From the NCBI RefSeq assembly GCF_033807715.1, contig NC_084587.1, forward strand, positions 14,551,017-14,615,016: a stretch of 64,000 bases of DNA, written 5' to 3'. Position 1 is the first letter of the stretch; each line of letters opens with the position of its first letter. The notes beneath the pieces were generated by a model. It was not told the origin of the DNA, ran no database searches, and saw only the letters and a list, made by a program, of their open reading frames with translations. Source of the stretch: Cololabis saira. Taxonomy: Eukaryota; Chordata; Actinopteri; Beloniformes; Belonidae. The position numbers were made by a program, and so were the translations under genes. This document shows positions 36,596-50,364 of the stretch, one piece after another.

Positions 36596-39500
36596 ATTAT
36601 TATTATTATTTTTCTTCTGACAAAGTGATGGCCTTTTTGCCCCCCTTAACATGCCCAAAAAGTCACCAAATTTTGCACCCAAGTCAGGCCTGGCGAAAAA
36701 TTTGATATTTAATGGTTTGCATTAATGGGCGTGGCAAAATGGCTCAACAGCGCCCCCTTGAAAACTTTGTGCCTCAAGCCCCACGATACGGTTTGACGTA
36801 CATGCACGAAAATCGGTACACACCTGTATCATGGGACAACTTAAAGAAAAGTCTCTTGCCGTCATGCCCGAAACCGAACAGGAAGTCGGCCATTTTGAAT
36901 TAATCGTGTCACTTTGGCGCAATTTATGCCATTCCTTCGGCAGTTAATTCAGCCCGAACCGTAACGTGCACCCAGGTGTATTATACATCAAAATGTGCGT
37001 CTCCCTCCTGCGACAACACGCATTACTTTTCTCTTTCAAAAGCGTTACCGTGGCGACGCTAGACGCCAAAAAGCGCGCCCACCCTTCATCTGGTTGGTTC
37101 AGACAGAAAAAACTTTGCGCCTCAAGCCCCATAATACGGTTTGACGTACATGAACGAAAATTGGTACACTCCTGTATCATGTCGCAACTAAAAGAAAAGT
37201 CTCTTGGCGCCATGGCCGAAACCGAACAGGAAGTCGGCCATTTTGAACATTCTGAATTAATGCATAATTTTGGAGCAATATATGCCATTCTTCGAGAGTT
37301 AATTCAGCCCGAACCGTATCGTGAACCCAGATGTGTTATACATCAAAATGTGCGTCTCCATCCTGCGACTACACGCATTACTTTTCTCTTTCGAAAGTGT
37401 TACCGTGGCGACGCTAGACGCCAACAAGCGCACCCCCCCTTCATCTGATTGGTCCATATTTGATAGTTCCCCAAAAGGCACCAAATTTGGCATGCAAGCC
37501 AGGCCTGGTGATAAATTTGATATTTCATGGTTTGCATTAATGGGCGTGGCAAAATGGCTCAACAGCGCCCCCCGGAAAACTTTGTGCCTCAAGCCCCACA
37601 ATACGGTTTGACGTACATGCACGAAAATCGCTACACACCTGTATCATGGCACAACTTAAAGAAAAGTCTCTTGGAGCCATGGCCAAAACCGAACAGGATG
37701 TCGGCCATTTTGAATAAATTGTGTCATTTTGGCGAAATTTATGCCATTCCTTCGAGAGTTAATTCAGCCCGAACCGTATCGTGCACCCAGGTGTGTTATA
37801 CATCAAAATGTGCGTCTACATCCTGCGACACCACGCATTACTTTTCTCTTTCAAAAGTGTTACCGTGGCGACGCTAGACGCCAAAAGGCGCGCCCCCCCT
37901 TCATGTGATTGGTCCATATTTGATAGTTCTCCAAAAGTCACCAAATTTTGCATGCAAGCCAGGCCTGGTGATAAATTTTATATTTCATGGTTTGCATTAA
38001 TGGGCGTGGCCTAACGGCTCAACAGCGCCACCTTGAATACTTTTCTCTGCCATAACTTTTGAATGGTTTGACATAGAGAGTAGTGGGTGGTGTCATCAGA
38101 TTCTGTATGGAGTCCTTGACCTTCATTGGCCTGAATTAGCCCCGCCCCTTCTTCTGATTGGTTGTCCCTTTTTTCTGCTATAAACTTTGAATGGTTTGAC
38201 ATAGGAAGTCGTAGGTGGTGTCAAGGGACTCTGCAATGAGTCCTTGAGCTTCTTTGGCCTGAATTAGCCCCGCCCCTTCTTCTGATTGGTTGTCCCTTTT
38301 TTATAATAAAATCGCCACGAGCCGCCAGTCGCTCTCGCGCTGACTCCCGCTTCCTGATTCAAACGTCTGCCGGCCCCGCCCCCCGACCAATCGGTGGCGA
38401 GTAGGGTGATGACGGCCCCGCCCCCCGACCAATCGGTGGCGAGTAGGGTGATGACGGCCCCGCCCCCCGACCAATCAGCTCCCTGTAATGTGGTGATGTC
38501 AGAAATATTCCCAGCTCAGCCCGGTTACAACCTTGGCAGAATGGTTACAGAAAAAGTAATAATTAAAATAGTAGGGTTTTACTAATATTTATAACTTACA
38601 AATATTTAAAAAAATTAGAAAAAACAGCTCCAGACTTACATTACTAAATATCGATATGTTGGTCTCTCCTAAGTCAGTAGGTCAAATAGAAATGAGAAGC
38701 TGAGTCTTAGCTCAGCCATGGCGTTCCCGTCTTTGGAGTCAGAGATCAGAGTTCGATTCCCGCAGTACCCAGACTTTTTTGTCAGCAATTTTTTTTTTTT
38801 CTACATCAATATGTGCGTCCCTGTCCTGCAACGACACACATTACTTTTCTCATTTAAAAGCGTTACCGCGGCAACGCTAGACACCAAAAAGCGCGCCCAC
38901 CCTTCATCTGATTGGTTCAGAGGGAAAAAACTTTGAGCCTCAAGCCCCATAATACGGTTTGACGTACATGAACGAAAATCGGTACACACCTGTATCATGT
39001 CGCAACTTAAAGAAAAGTCTCTTGGCGCCATGGCCGAAATTGAACAGGAAGTCGGCCATTTTGAATTAATTGTGTAATTTTGGCGCAATTAATGCCATTC
39101 CTTCGGCAATTAATACGGCCCGAACCGTAACGTGCATCCAGGTGACTTATACCTCAAAATGTGCGTCTCCATCTTGCGACTACGCGCATTACTTTTCTCT
39201 TTCAAAAGTGTTACCGTGGCGACGCTAGACGCCAAAAAGCGTGCCCCCTTAATCTGATTGGTCCATATTTGATAGTTCTCCAAAAGTCACCAAATTTTGC
39301 ATGCAAGCCAGGCCTGGTGATAAATTTGATATTTCATGGTTTGCATTAATGGGCGTGGCAAAATGGCTCAACAGCACCCCCCGGAAAACTTTTCTCTGCC
39401 ATAACTTTTGAATGGTTTGGCATAAAGAGTCATGGGTGGTGTCATGGGACTCGGTATTGAGTCCTTGACCATAATTGGTGAAAATTAGCCCCGCCCCTTC

Positions 39501-39772
39501 TTTTGATTGGTTGTCCCTATTTCCTGCTATAACTTTTGAATGGTTTGACATGGAGAGTCGTGGGTGGTGTCATCAGACTCTGTATGGAGTCCTTGACCTT
39601 CATTGGCCTGAATTAGCCCCGCCCCTTCTTGTGATTGGTTGTCCCTTTTTTCTGCTATAACTTTGGAATGGTTTGACATAGGAAGTCGTGGGTGGTGTCA
39701 TTTCTGATATGCTTATGGGGGGCGGCGGCCGTGAGTGCGAGGGCCCGTTCATCGCTGCTTGCAGCTTTAATT
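36596..39772 (+). repeat. Array monomer 9 (with module)
   Basis: Matches monomer 4 at its start (offset +11,230), then carries the third GC-rich/tRNA-like module at 38303-38800, followed by further subunits and a normal 3' end. Confidence 0.85.
38303..38800 (+). repeat. GC-rich minisatellite plus tRNA-like module, copy 3
   Basis: Minisatellite repeats read CCGACCAATCGGTGGCGAGT. The tRNA-like segment (about 38699-38765) has TAGCTCAGCCATGG and GAGTTCGATTCCCGC, the B-box match closest to the GGTTCGAATCC consensus of the three copies. Confidence 0.7.
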
Positions 39773-41601
39773 ATTATTATTATTATTATTTTCCTGACAA
39801 AGTGAAGGCCTTTTTGCCCCCCTTAACATGCCCAAAAAGTCACCAAATTTTGCACCCTAGTCATGCCTGGCGAAAAATTTGATATTTAAAGGTTTGCATT
39901 AATGGGCGTGGCAAAATGGCTCAACAGCGCCCCCCGGAAAACTTTGTGCCTCAAGCCCCACGATACGGTTTGACGTACATGCACGAAAATCGGTACACAC
40001 CTGTATCATGGGACAACTTAAACAAAAGTCTCTTGGGGTCATGCCCGAAACCGAACAGGAAGTCGGCCATTTTGAATTAGTCGTGTCATTTTGGCGAAAT
40101 TTATGCCATTCCTTCGAAAGTTAATTCAGCCCGAACCGTAACGTGCCCCCAAGTGTGTTATACATCAAAATGTGCGTCTCCATCCTGCGACAACACGCAT
40201 TACTTTTCTCTTTCAAAAGCGTTACCGTGGCGGCGCTAGACGCCAAAAAGCGCGCCCACCCTTCATCTGATTGGTTCGACAGAAAAAACTTTGTGCCTCA
40301 AGCCCCATAATACGGTTTGACGTACATGAACGAAAATCGGTACACACCTGTATCATGTCGCAACTAAAAGAAAAGTCTCTTGGCGCCATGGCCGAAACCG
40401 AACAGGAAGTCGGCCATTTTGAACATTCTGAATTAATTGCGTAATTTTGGAGCAATATACGCCATTCCTTCGAGAGTTAATTCAGCCCGAACCGTATCGT
40501 GAACCCAGATGTGTTATACATCAAAATGTGCGTCTCCATCCTGCGACTACACGCATTACTTTTCTCTTTCGAAAGTGTTACCGTGGCGACGCTAGACGCC
40601 AACAAGCGCACCCCCCCTTCATCTGATTGGTCCATATTTGATAGTTCCCCAAAAGGCACCAAATTTGGCATGCAAGCCAGGCCTGGCGATAAATTTGATA
40701 TTTCATGGTTTGCATTAATGGGCGTGGCAAAATGGCTCAACAGCGCCCCCCGGAAAACTTTGTGCCTCAAGCCCCACAATACGGTTTGACGTACATGCAC
40801 AAAAATCGCTACACACCTGTATCATGGCACAACTTAAAGAAAAGTCTCTTGGAGCCATGGCCGAAACCGAACAGGATGTCGGCCATTTTGAATAAATTGT
40901 GTCATTTTGGCGAAATTTTTGCCATTCCTTCGGCAGTTAATTCAGCCCGAACCGCAACGTGCACCCAGGTGTGTTATACATCAAAATGTGCATCTAAATC
41001 CTGCGACACCACGCATTACTTTTCTCTTTCAAAAGTGTTACCGTGGCGACGTTAGACGCCAAAAGGCGCGCCCCCCCTTCATGTGATTGGTCCATATTTG
41101 ATAGTTCTCCAAAAGTCACCAAATTTTGCATGCAAGCCAGGCCTGGCGATAAATTTGATATTTCATGGTTTGCATTAATGGGCGTGGCCTAATGGCTCAA
41201 CAGCGCCCCCTAGAATACTTTTATCTGTCATAACTTTTGAATGGTTTGACATAGGAAGTCGTGGGTGGTGTCATGGGACTTTGTACTGAGTTCTTAAGCT
41301 TCGTTGGCCTTAATTAGCCCCGCCCCTTCTTCTGATTGGTTGTCCCGATTTTCTGCTATAACTTTTGAATGGTTTAACATAGAGAGTCGTGGGTGGTGTC
41401 ATCAGATTCTGTATGGAGTCCTTGACCTTCATTGGCCTGAATTAGCCCCGCTCCTTCTTCTGATTGGTTCTCCCTTTTTTCTGCTATAACTTTTGAATGG
41501 TTTGACATAGGAAGTCGTGGGTGGTGTCTTTTCTGATATGCTTATGGGGGGCGGTGGCGGTGAGTGCGAGGGCCCGTTCATCGCTGCTTGCAGCTTTAAT
41601 T
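39773..41601 (+). repeat. Array monomer 10 (last)
   Basis: Normal body without a hairpin unit. The 3' end GCTGCTTGCAGCTTTAATT runs straight into the remaining MITE arm at 41602 with no (ATT)n tract. Confidence 0.85.
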
Positions 41602-41660
41602 GTTTTTGTAATTGCATTACAGAAAATCACAATATTCTAATTTTCTGAGACAGTCCTGTA
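41602..41660. mobile_element. Palindromic MITE (ACTGTCTCAG family), right 59 bp
   Basis: Reads TGCATTACAGAAAATCACAA and ends CTGAGACAGTCCTGTA, completing the element begun at 18007. Together the halves total 371 bp, close to the 354 bp of the intact copy at 12748-13101. Confidence 0.9.
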
Positions 41661-43865
41661 TATGCCTTAGGTTTTTACCAACATGGTATTAACCATTAAT
41701 GTATATGCAGACAAGTTAGAAAGTAAAAAAAAAGTAAGTATTTCTGAGCCTGTATACTACAACAGTATAATAAAACCCTGTAATGGTAGCTTTTAGTTTT
41801 GGTGTCCACCCCAAGAGTTTAAGTGTTAATCTGGCCCCCCCTATGAAACGCCCCTGTCTGGACTAACTGCAGCTGTTTGGACTACTGTAACGCTGTTCTC
41901 ACTAAAAAGATCTGTCAGTCTACTGAAGATAACAGCATGGACAAGTTTTTTCTAAATCCTGCTTTCAGCTCTTCGCTTCAAGCCAGTTGTCATGGAAACA
42001 GAACGCTGTGCCAGGACCAATGACTTAGATGACTAATGACTTAGGTAGAATTAAAAATTACGCTTGTGAACACAAACTAAAACTTAGTAAATAGTAAATA
42101 GTATGCACCGAGCCTGCACCAGAAATGTGCACCGACATAAATTTGAAAATGACCTAAAAGAAAGCAGGTAAACATCTTTGACAGAGACAGGTTTAAGGCC
42201 AGTTGACGAAGGTTAACCCGTCCCTTATTATATTTAAAAGTGAACGTGAATCGAGCTGTCCTTCACAACGCAATCCCCAACTGAAAGTAACTGTAGGAAT
42301 TAAAAGAATTAAAAGGATCCAACTATGCTCACTGGAAACCCTTTGTAGCACTTAGTTTGCGTCACTGACTATTTTGCTAAGAATGGTCAGAGATATGGAA
42401 CTTTAATTACCATGTTTTCTTCTGTGTATTGAATTAATCAGTTTGTGTAAGGATTAATAATATCTATCATTCCAGGAGGGCAAATGTTCTGTAGTCTAGC
42501 AGTCTTGTGCACTGAATGAAAACTTGCATAACAGTTAAATTGTATACCATTTAATTAGAATAGGTCGTGGTCATGCTTATTTCTGTTTAATTACCTACAA
42601 GGAACTTTTTTTCAGGTTTTATGCATTCAGAAATGTTTCAGGATGTATTAAAGCCTTTATCCTCCCTCTGCGCTATGCTTCCACTGCCTCGCAGCAGTGG
42701 AAGCTGTTGTCCTTCAGATGTGTTGGATCATGTAGTCAGAACAACATTTTGTTCAAATAGAAGGGAATATACTAAATGAATTATTTTACGTTAAAAGAAA
42801 ACAAAAAAAAAGGTGTGTAAAAGTTTTTTTTTTGTTAAAGGTGTCACAATTTGCTTGATAAGTTTGTGTGTCGTATATAAACCAGCGATACTGTACAAAA
42901 AACACTAACTGTGTCTTTGAACCTTCAAATACCCTTAAAATGCCACAAGCAGAGAAAAATATCTTTCACATGTCAAATGCAATATGAAAGGGAAATAGAT
43001 GAAAGACAAAAAAATTAATTAAGAATAGATGAAAATTTGTAATCAGGTTATGTAAAAAAAAAAACTTTGTGTGCTTTTGACAGCAAGACACATCTTTATT
43101 ATTTGATGGTCAGTAGCCAGCAAATCTGACACGTGGTTGAAGCAACCTGCATGAACTTGGCCAGTATAAGAATGAGTCGTGATGCTTTTGAAATCCTGGC
43201 AGTTTTTTATGCAGCAGCTTTAATCCTCACAAACTCACGAAGGACCACCATGCGTATCAGTACATGAAGACAAATATCGGGGTAACTATCTGACCAAGTA
43301 AAGGCCAGACCAGGCAGCTGACTTCATGTTTATTTAATGGCAGAAACTAAAGACAAGAAAAGAGGAGCATGAAAACTGACGTGATCCAGGGAAGTAAGAA
43401 GTCGTTAAAATTTAAAACTGACAGATGGCAACAAAATTGGCAGAAAATAAAACCAAATTGTAATTTTACAAAACTCTTCATATTTTTTTCTTTTGTTCTG
43501 TTCAGAATTTAAATCCACATCTTTAAAGTAGTACAAAAGTAAGAAAAAAGGATGTGTATTTCATTTGCAGTTTAACTAGAATTCGTTTCAATACATGAAA
43601 GAAAAAAATCATTTAAATTATGTCTGAACCGAAGAATCGATTCCAATGAAATCAACAGTCAGGCGACAACTTAGTGTTCACAGCCTTGGTACAAAAATGG
43701 ATAACACAGCTCTCTAAATATAATATAAACAAATGTCTCATGTATAACTGCACACTTTCAAAAAGGCAAGAAAATAAACTAATATAACTATATAAGAGAG
43801 AAGATTTACTGTTTATTTTACAAGTGTATTCTAAAGTGACCTGGAAAAGACTTGTTAGTAACCCT
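41661..43865. other. Intronic sequence, nothing recognised
   Basis: AT-rich stretch with short poly-A/T runs. No repeat family, exon or RNA identified. Confidence 0.45.
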
Positions 43866-44820
43866 AAAGGCCTTGACACACCAACCCGACTTCCCCCGCT
43901 CTCTGCCGACTGCTGTGTCGGCTCGCGTCGTCTGTGTCGGGCTCTGTCGGGCTCACTAGACACACCGCAAATACGACACCCGACGGCGAACTAGCACGTA
44001 CGTTCTGCGCATGCGTGAGAGGTAATTCCCCTCCATACCAGCAGGCAGCGGTAGTCTGTATTCAGGGGCTCAAGGAGGGGGACAGCGCTTTTTTTTCAAA
44101 GCTTTATTGAGAAAACACAAGTGCAGACAAACAAAACTCTGACCAGAACAGATCTGATCAAAACAGACAAACAAAACCCTGTGTAGAATTACTGCTGGCT
44201 GAAATAAATCATTTAGGAAGATAAATGTTGGTTTAATAGATGAAATCTAACAGTTGTAGCTACGCCTGTTAAGTAATTTGCTCAGAAAATTTCAGGATTT
44301 TCTGCCTGCCGGCTCCGGAGCTGATTTATGGTTCCACGTTAAATCGACGCAGAGCCTACGGCGTAGGGTACGGCGTAGGGTACGGCGTAGGGTACGGCGT
44401 AGGGTACGGCGTAGGGTACGGCGCGCGTCGCCGCGTAACCTACGTCGTAGGTTCTGCGTTGGTGTAACGCAGAACCATAAATCAGCCTTTATTCTGGCGT
44501 GGTTTGAAAAAGACAAGCGAGTGATTATGTACATTCACTGAGTGAATATTATGAAAGTAAAATATTTATGCAAAATATTTATTTACGCAAATGACGACGA
44601 AAAGCATTCTGGGAAATTCCGGGAACAGCCAATCACAGAGTGAGTTGTTTGACTGACGGCCGACGCCGATTCAACATGTCGAATCGGCTGAAAAGCTCCC
44701 GACGGGCGCCCGACCTGTGGCGACGTGCGGGACACACCGGGGAAACTAGCCCGACAGACGAGCACCGACGCTCACCGACGGCCCGACGGCTGATTTTCGG
44801 CTTGGTGTTTCAGCCCCTTT
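43866..44820. mobile_element. TIR-type DNA element, family unassigned
   Basis: The left end AAAGGCCTTGACACACCAAC and the right end TTGGTGTTTCAGCCCCTTT are imperfect inverted repeats. Both sub-terminal parts are rich in CCGAC/GTCGG words (43885-43990 and 44650-44800). No transposase. A Harbinger-like MITE is nested at 44320-44488. Target duplication not clear. Confidence 0.6.
44320..44488. mobile_element. Harbinger-like MITE with a 12-bp minisatellite
   Basis: Ends GCTGATTTATGGTTCCACG and CGCAGAACCATAAATCAGC. The interior has a tandem 12-bp unit GGCGTAGGGTAC, about five copies between 44358 and 44420, not present in the 16213 copy. The short poly-(Arg) frames are artefacts of this minisatellite. 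Confidence 0.8.
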
Positions 44821-46681
44821 AGAATAATCATAAATGGTTAAATTATAGTCAGGTTTTATGTGCTCATTTTAATCTTATTAATATTACAGGTATATTCATT
44901 TTCAGCACATTTTAGGGTTCAAAAGAGGTCACACGATTTTAGACATGTGAAGACTTTAAAGGTCTTTCTCCAAACAGATTCATGTCTACGTAAAATATTA
45001 AAATACACAGTAAATATTAGTACTATATATTAAAAGGATCATGGGGCTGTAGAAAACCTCCCAGGAAATGAAACAGGATATGGTGAACAAAAACCCAAGA
45101 AAAAGAAATCTAAAGACATTCATGCTGAAGTCTTGGGTCAAGGTACATCATGGTCAGATCAGCATGTTCAGATGGAAAAGGTGAGCCAGAAAGTAAGTCA
45201 AAATGAAGCTTTTAAAGAAAAGACCCCCAATGCCTACATGTGAAACATCTTTTTTTGTTTCGCTGCATCAACAAGAAGCCTTGAACCTGAGCAATGAAGT
45301 CTTCATGAATATAAAGGCATTCCAGCCAAACATACCAGCAACCCCAACTACCACCAACCCCAACAGCTACACACTTTCATTTATTTTATTATGTAAAATA
45401 TTGAGTTGGATCAAAATGTAAAGGCTGAATTTGTGACATCAATGGTTATTGATATTGTATGCCATTAAGTTGTCAGTTTCAGTTTGTCTTTTTGTTTTTC
45501 TTCCCAGAAAAAGTGAGATCACCTTTTTTTCTGTGGCAGGGTCCCAACTAATAAATCCTCGCCTGTAAAAGGCTGATATTAATGCTGCTTAAATTCATGG
45601 ACAACTCGCATTCCCTTATACTTGATATTCCCGACCTGCTTAACATTTCTCCTCAGGTTTCCAAAAGAAATGCACATCACGTAATTTGCCTTTTACATAA
45701 CTTTTTCGGGGGGTGGGAGGTCAATTTTAAGCCTTTTAGAACAAAATTAGACAGACTAATGGAAGCATGCAAATTAAGCTCTAATAACCGTCCACTCAGT
45801 GACAGATTCTGTAGTTCATGCTCAATATTTTAAAAGCAAAAACAGGAGAAGAATGGATAAAAAAGTAAAGACAAAAAGACCCAGTCATTCAAACTGAGGA
45901 AGTTGAGAATTATAAAGAAACTCTAAACGCTGCTTTTACAGCAAGAGCCACTTAAAACAAATGTTAAAGGTGAAATTGTCGATGATACCATTGAAAACGG
46001 CTGGTTTATCTTTTAAGCTAAATGTGAATAGTACTTAAAATGGTCAGTGATTACCCATTTTACGATTTTAACCCTTTTTATGTGTTAGACCACAGCCATG
46101 TACAACAAAGAAGGGCATGAATTTGAGACAAACAACTCAAAATCCCAGTAGCCTTTGCATTTCACAGCAACATGTGAAACCCCAAAGCATTCCCATTGGC
46201 CCTGAACACCGAGAAATAACCCAGCAGTTCATGCTGACGCACTGGGTGATCGTACCGATACAACCCCTTTATATCTTGCCTTTTCTGATTGTGGCGTGTG
46301 TTGAAAGCTGCCAGTACAACCCTCTGCAACCGGTGCAAATCATCTCTCTGGCCATAACCAAAAGTTTCCCTCTAAGAATTTCTCACCATATGCACAGTAA
46401 CTCAGAGTCTTGGACCAACCTGAGGAAAGGACTGATTTCTTTCTCATTTGTATACTTGATCAATTTGCTAAAGTGTCCAATTCTGTGAACATCATGCAAC
46501 TAAAACTTTATTTTTTCTTGACATAATCAAAAACAGAAACATTTTTAGTTTTGAACATGTCCTCTTGCGTAACAAAAGCTTTTTCAGTCTTAAGCTTAAG
46601 TCCAAGTGTAACAGTAGCAGGAAGTGCAAATCCTAGTCCTTAGGGTTAGGGTTTGCCAGATGTGGCCTGGAATAATTGAGG
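44821..46681. other. Intronic sequence, nothing recognised
   Basis: A 123-codon plus-strand frame (46117-46488) has no domain. No repeats recognised. Confidence 0.45.
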
Positions 46682-47867
46682 TACCGTATTTTCGTGACCA
46701 TTAGGCGCACATAAAAATCTTCTTTTTTTTTAAAGAATGTGCCACGCACCCAATTAAAACAGTGCGCCGTATCCATTACCTGTATTACGGTAATGTAAGG
46801 CGGACGGCCACCATGAGAACGGTAAAGGGAGGAGGGGGCGTGTGAAGCACCCGTGAGTTGCGGACGTGATAGAGACCATCCACACACGTTAAAGGGGGAA
46901 GGGGTGGGGGGTGTGTGAAGCAGAGAGCGGGTGGAAGGAGCGTTTCAACAGCCACCATTCGACTGAAAGCAGTAGCGCTGGCGGAAGGAATGAAAATTGA
47001 ACATTTTCATGGAGGTCAGTCTTGGTGCTTTCGCTTCATGAAATGGTGCCAGCGCAGCAGCAGCGCCCGGCGGATTATATGGAAAATAAGGAGAGCTTCC
47101 GCTCATTCTGCAGTCGACACATCACCGACAAACGCATCCAGTCGAGCCACATCCCCAACATGGACGAGGTGCCGCTCACGTTCCACATCCCGGTGAATCA
47201 CACGGTGGAGAGGACGGGGGTGCGCGTTTCCGCCGTACCCTACGCCGTAGGCTAGCGCGGTGGAGAGGACGGGGACTGTCCGGCGCGGCGGAGATCCGCA
47301 CAACGGGGTATGAAAAGTCCTCATTTACTGTTGTGCTTGGCTGCCACGCTGATGGACAGAAACTGTATGGTGATTTTTAAAAGAAAAACTTTGCCTAAAG
47401 AGACTTTTCCAGCCGGAGTCATTATAAAGGCAAATGAAAAGGGCTGGATGGATGAAGAGATGATCGAGTGGCTGAGGCAGGTCTATGTGCGGCGACCCGG
47501 TGGTTTTTTTCACACATCATGCGTGGGCTAACGTGTCTGCTGGGACTGTTGTTCGGGCTTTTGCAAAAGCCGGCATTTCCGAGGCGCCGCACGGCAAAGA
47601 AAGTGACTCTGACAGCGAGGAAATTGGGACTGGCACAGCTGAATTAGCGGAGCTCTTTAATGCTGAAACAGAGGATGAGGACTTTGAAGGGTTTGAGTAA
47701 TGTAAAAACTGAAATAAAATACAATCAAACTAAGTTTTGCTCCCGCTCTATTTTTAAATAAGCACACGTGTGTGCTTGTGTGTGTGTGTTTTAAATCCAA
47801 AAATTACACACAAAACTGAGGGTGCGCCTTTCCACACGGTGCGCCAAATGGTCGTGAAAATACGGTA
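46682..47867 (+). mobile_element. Tigger/pogo DNA transposon, degenerate
   Basis: Terminal inverted repeats CCGTATTTTCGTGACCATTA and TGGTCGTGAAAATACGG are each flanked by TA. Between them are broken frames of a pogo-type transposase: a CENP-B-like DNA-binding end (WCFRFMKW near 47030), then PADYMENKESFRSFC, HIPVNHTVERTGVRV, and in another frame the DDE core segment MVIFKRKTLPKETFPAGVI and GWMDEEMIEWL. It ends in an acidic tail (TEDEDFEGFE). Frameshifts separate these, and a CTACGCCGTAGG block interrupts the core near 47240. At ~1.19 kb it is about half the length of full elements. Inactive. Confidence 0.9.
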
Positions 47868-47960
47868 TAAATTAGTCAAAACTGTCAGTCACATATATTT
47901 GCATTATGATCTTGAAGCAGATTTTATTAACCCCTGATTCTGTCAATCATTCCTCCTACG

Positions 47961-48571
47961 TAGGGCTGGGCGATATGGACCAAAAGTCATATCTCGATAT
48001 TTTCTAGCTAAGTGGCGATACTCGATATATATCTCAATATTTTTTCTGTGCCTTAATTGGGGTTTCCCCCAAAGCATTATAGCATAGCATCTCTGTTAGC
48101 TTCATTTTTTTCTGAGGCAAACCCTTAAAAAAACAGTCAGTTTTAATACAAAGCCTCGTGCCAAATGTCACACAGGTACCTTTGTTAACAGAGGTCTGCA
48201 CAATATCAAAATGTATAAAACAAATGAAATAAAAATAAACTGCCTGCATATATAAAATAAAAATGCTTCTTGAATAAAATAAAACAAATATCCCTTTCCT
48301 GCATAACAATTAAATTAAAATACACTGTGCAAGTAACAGGCAGACTTTTCCACTGAGGTTGAAAGTTGTGCAAATAACAAAACATTTGTGCAAATCTCAA
48401 ATAAAACATTCAAGTCAATTTGTCACAAAATAAGCTATATCAAAATCATTTAAAAAAAAAAAAGTAAATTTTTTTTTTTTTTAAATCGATATAAACGATA
48501 CTGTCTCGTACCATATCGTGTTTGAAAATATATCGATATATATTAAAATCTCGATATATCGCCCAGCCCTA
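47961..48571. mobile_element. hAT MITE 2
   Basis: TAGGGCTGGGCGATATGGAC at the left and ATATCGCCCAGCCCTA at the right, with an exact 8-bp CTCCTACG duplication on both sides (47953-47960, 48572-48579). It is the same subfamily as the element at 52212, with closely matching interiors. No transposase. Confidence 0.92.
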
Positions 48572-48834
48572 CTCCTACGAGATTCATTATGCCCCCCCAG
48601 CAGGCCAGCCTGCAACATAATTTAACAATGAAACCTAAACTTGTTCCAGAGCAAGTTGGGGTATAAAACAAAAGGCGTTTCTACATAAGACCCTGTTATT
48701 ATCCCTAGCCGAAGAACGCATGTTTAATGTGTGCTGCTCAGTGTAAATGCAAGGCGTGTTACTGCGTCCCTGGTTCCTGAAGCTGAGTTGAGGGGAGACG
48801 ACTGTGGAGGCGTTAGGGTTGTACTAGTGAGTAA

Positions 48835-49636
48835 TTAAGTAAGTACATTTTATTTGTATATTTGTATAGCACCTTTCACAGAGTGAAGCTCCCAAAGTGC
48901 TTCACAAGGTTAAAAACACAGGGTAGCAAGTAAAAGACCATAAAAAATAGCCTGGGAGCTGTCTCCCTTTGTTTCTTGCCTGGTCCGAGACACTGGTCCA
49001 GACCTGAGAGACCTACTGGGTACATGGGCACGAAGCAGGTCAGACACACAATCAGGTGCCTGACCGTGGAGAGCTCTGAGAGTTAAAGCTCAAACTTTGA
49101 AAACTTTGAATCCTGTATCCGACAGGAAGCCAGTGCAGCGAGGCCAGGACCGGAGTTATATGAGAACTCCTCCTAGACCTTGTCAGCAGCCTGGCTGCAG
49201 CATTTTGTATCAACTGCAGGCAACTAATGGCAGCCCTACTGAGACTTGTAAATACAGACATGCACTAGTCAAACCGTGATGACACAAATGTATGGGGAAT
49301 CATCTTCTGATCAGCATGCCACCAAATAGTTCTCAGTATGCCGATATTTTCGAGTTGAAAAACGAGTGTGAACGTGTTTGTCAAAGCACACAGCTCAATA
49401 AAAAAAACAGCACCCAGGCTCATCAGGGTGGAGCGAACAATTTGAGTATAAAGATCCAGTACAATCCTACACGATCGAAACACCAGGGGCCATCAGGGGC
49501 AATTATGAGGTCCAGTTTTATTTGTGTTAAGCTGAAAGTAGCTGCAGACCTTTAAGGCTGACAAACAATTGTGCAGTACTTTTACAAAATCGGTTCAGTC
49601 AGGGGGAAAAGAATATGTATGCGACTTTGGTAAGCA
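48835..49636 (-). mobile_element. L2-clade LINE, 3' part
   Basis: Minus-strand translation from about 49636 gives QLNTNKT, then IAPDGP, then IHTFVSSRFD in a decayed form. It continues with AAISCLQLIQNAAARLL, RSSHITPVLASLHWLPVGYR, as in L2 elements. It is continuous with the reverse-transcriptase part at 53006-53350, from which it is separated by about 3.4 kb of other transposons. The 3' region near 48840 has TTTGTATAGCACCTTTCAC. Dead. Confidence 0.85.
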
Positions 49637-49849
49637 ACAAAACCGCTCCACATGGATAAGGTCTACAACGTTAGATAACTAATTATGTAGTGCTGGCAAG
49701 CAACCATCATCCAACATCTAGACATTGTTACCTTACTATAATTCAAGCCAACTTTAGGTTTCTAGCGTGAACCCAATTTTCAAATCTATATCATAATTCA
49801 ATTATAATCAAATGTTGGAATACAACGTTGTTCCAACCTCATACTAACT

Positions 49850-50188
49850 TTAGGTGTCCGCTATCGCTGGCAACGATGGACCAATCAGAGAACAGGACGT
49901 AGTATGACGCTTACTTCCACCACTTTTTATTTGTGGATTCGTGGAAGACAAATTATTTAAAATCTGAGTGTATTTTTCTGTATTATTACAAGTGAAGGAT
50001 ATTCTGAGTTATTGTGAATGAGTTGAATAAAGTTAGACTCACAGGATTTTTTTGTTTCACTTTATATACGTTTTTTCATGCACCTGATTACCCAGTGAGC
50101 CGGGTATGAAGATGAAAATATGAAAATAGACCCGTTCATTGATATTGTGCCTAATAATGCAGTGCGCCTAATGGTCTACAAAATACGG
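49850..50188. mobile_element. Tigger/pogo-type element, right end only
   Basis: Ends GTGCGCCTAATGGTCTACAA AATACGG followed by TA, matching the right terminus of the 46682 element. No matching left terminus found, so the left limit is approximate. Confidence 0.6.
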
Positions 50189-50364
50189 TACACACAATCA
50201 ATGGCCACTTTATTAGGTACACCTCTCCAACTGCTCGTTAACGCATATTTCTAATCAGCCAATCACATGGCAGCAACTCAATGCATTTATACATGTAGAC
50301 ATGGTCCATACGATCTGCTGCAGTTCAAACCAGCATCAGAATGGGGAAGAAAACTGACTTTGAA

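Noticed and set aside
46117..46488. 123-codon plus-strand frame
   Set aside because: No recognisable domain, no splice context, and AT-rich surroundings typical of chance frames in the intron.
48034..48409. Hydrophobic frames in hAT MITEs 2 and 3
   Set aside because: Shared by both MITE copies, AT-rich, and without transposase features.
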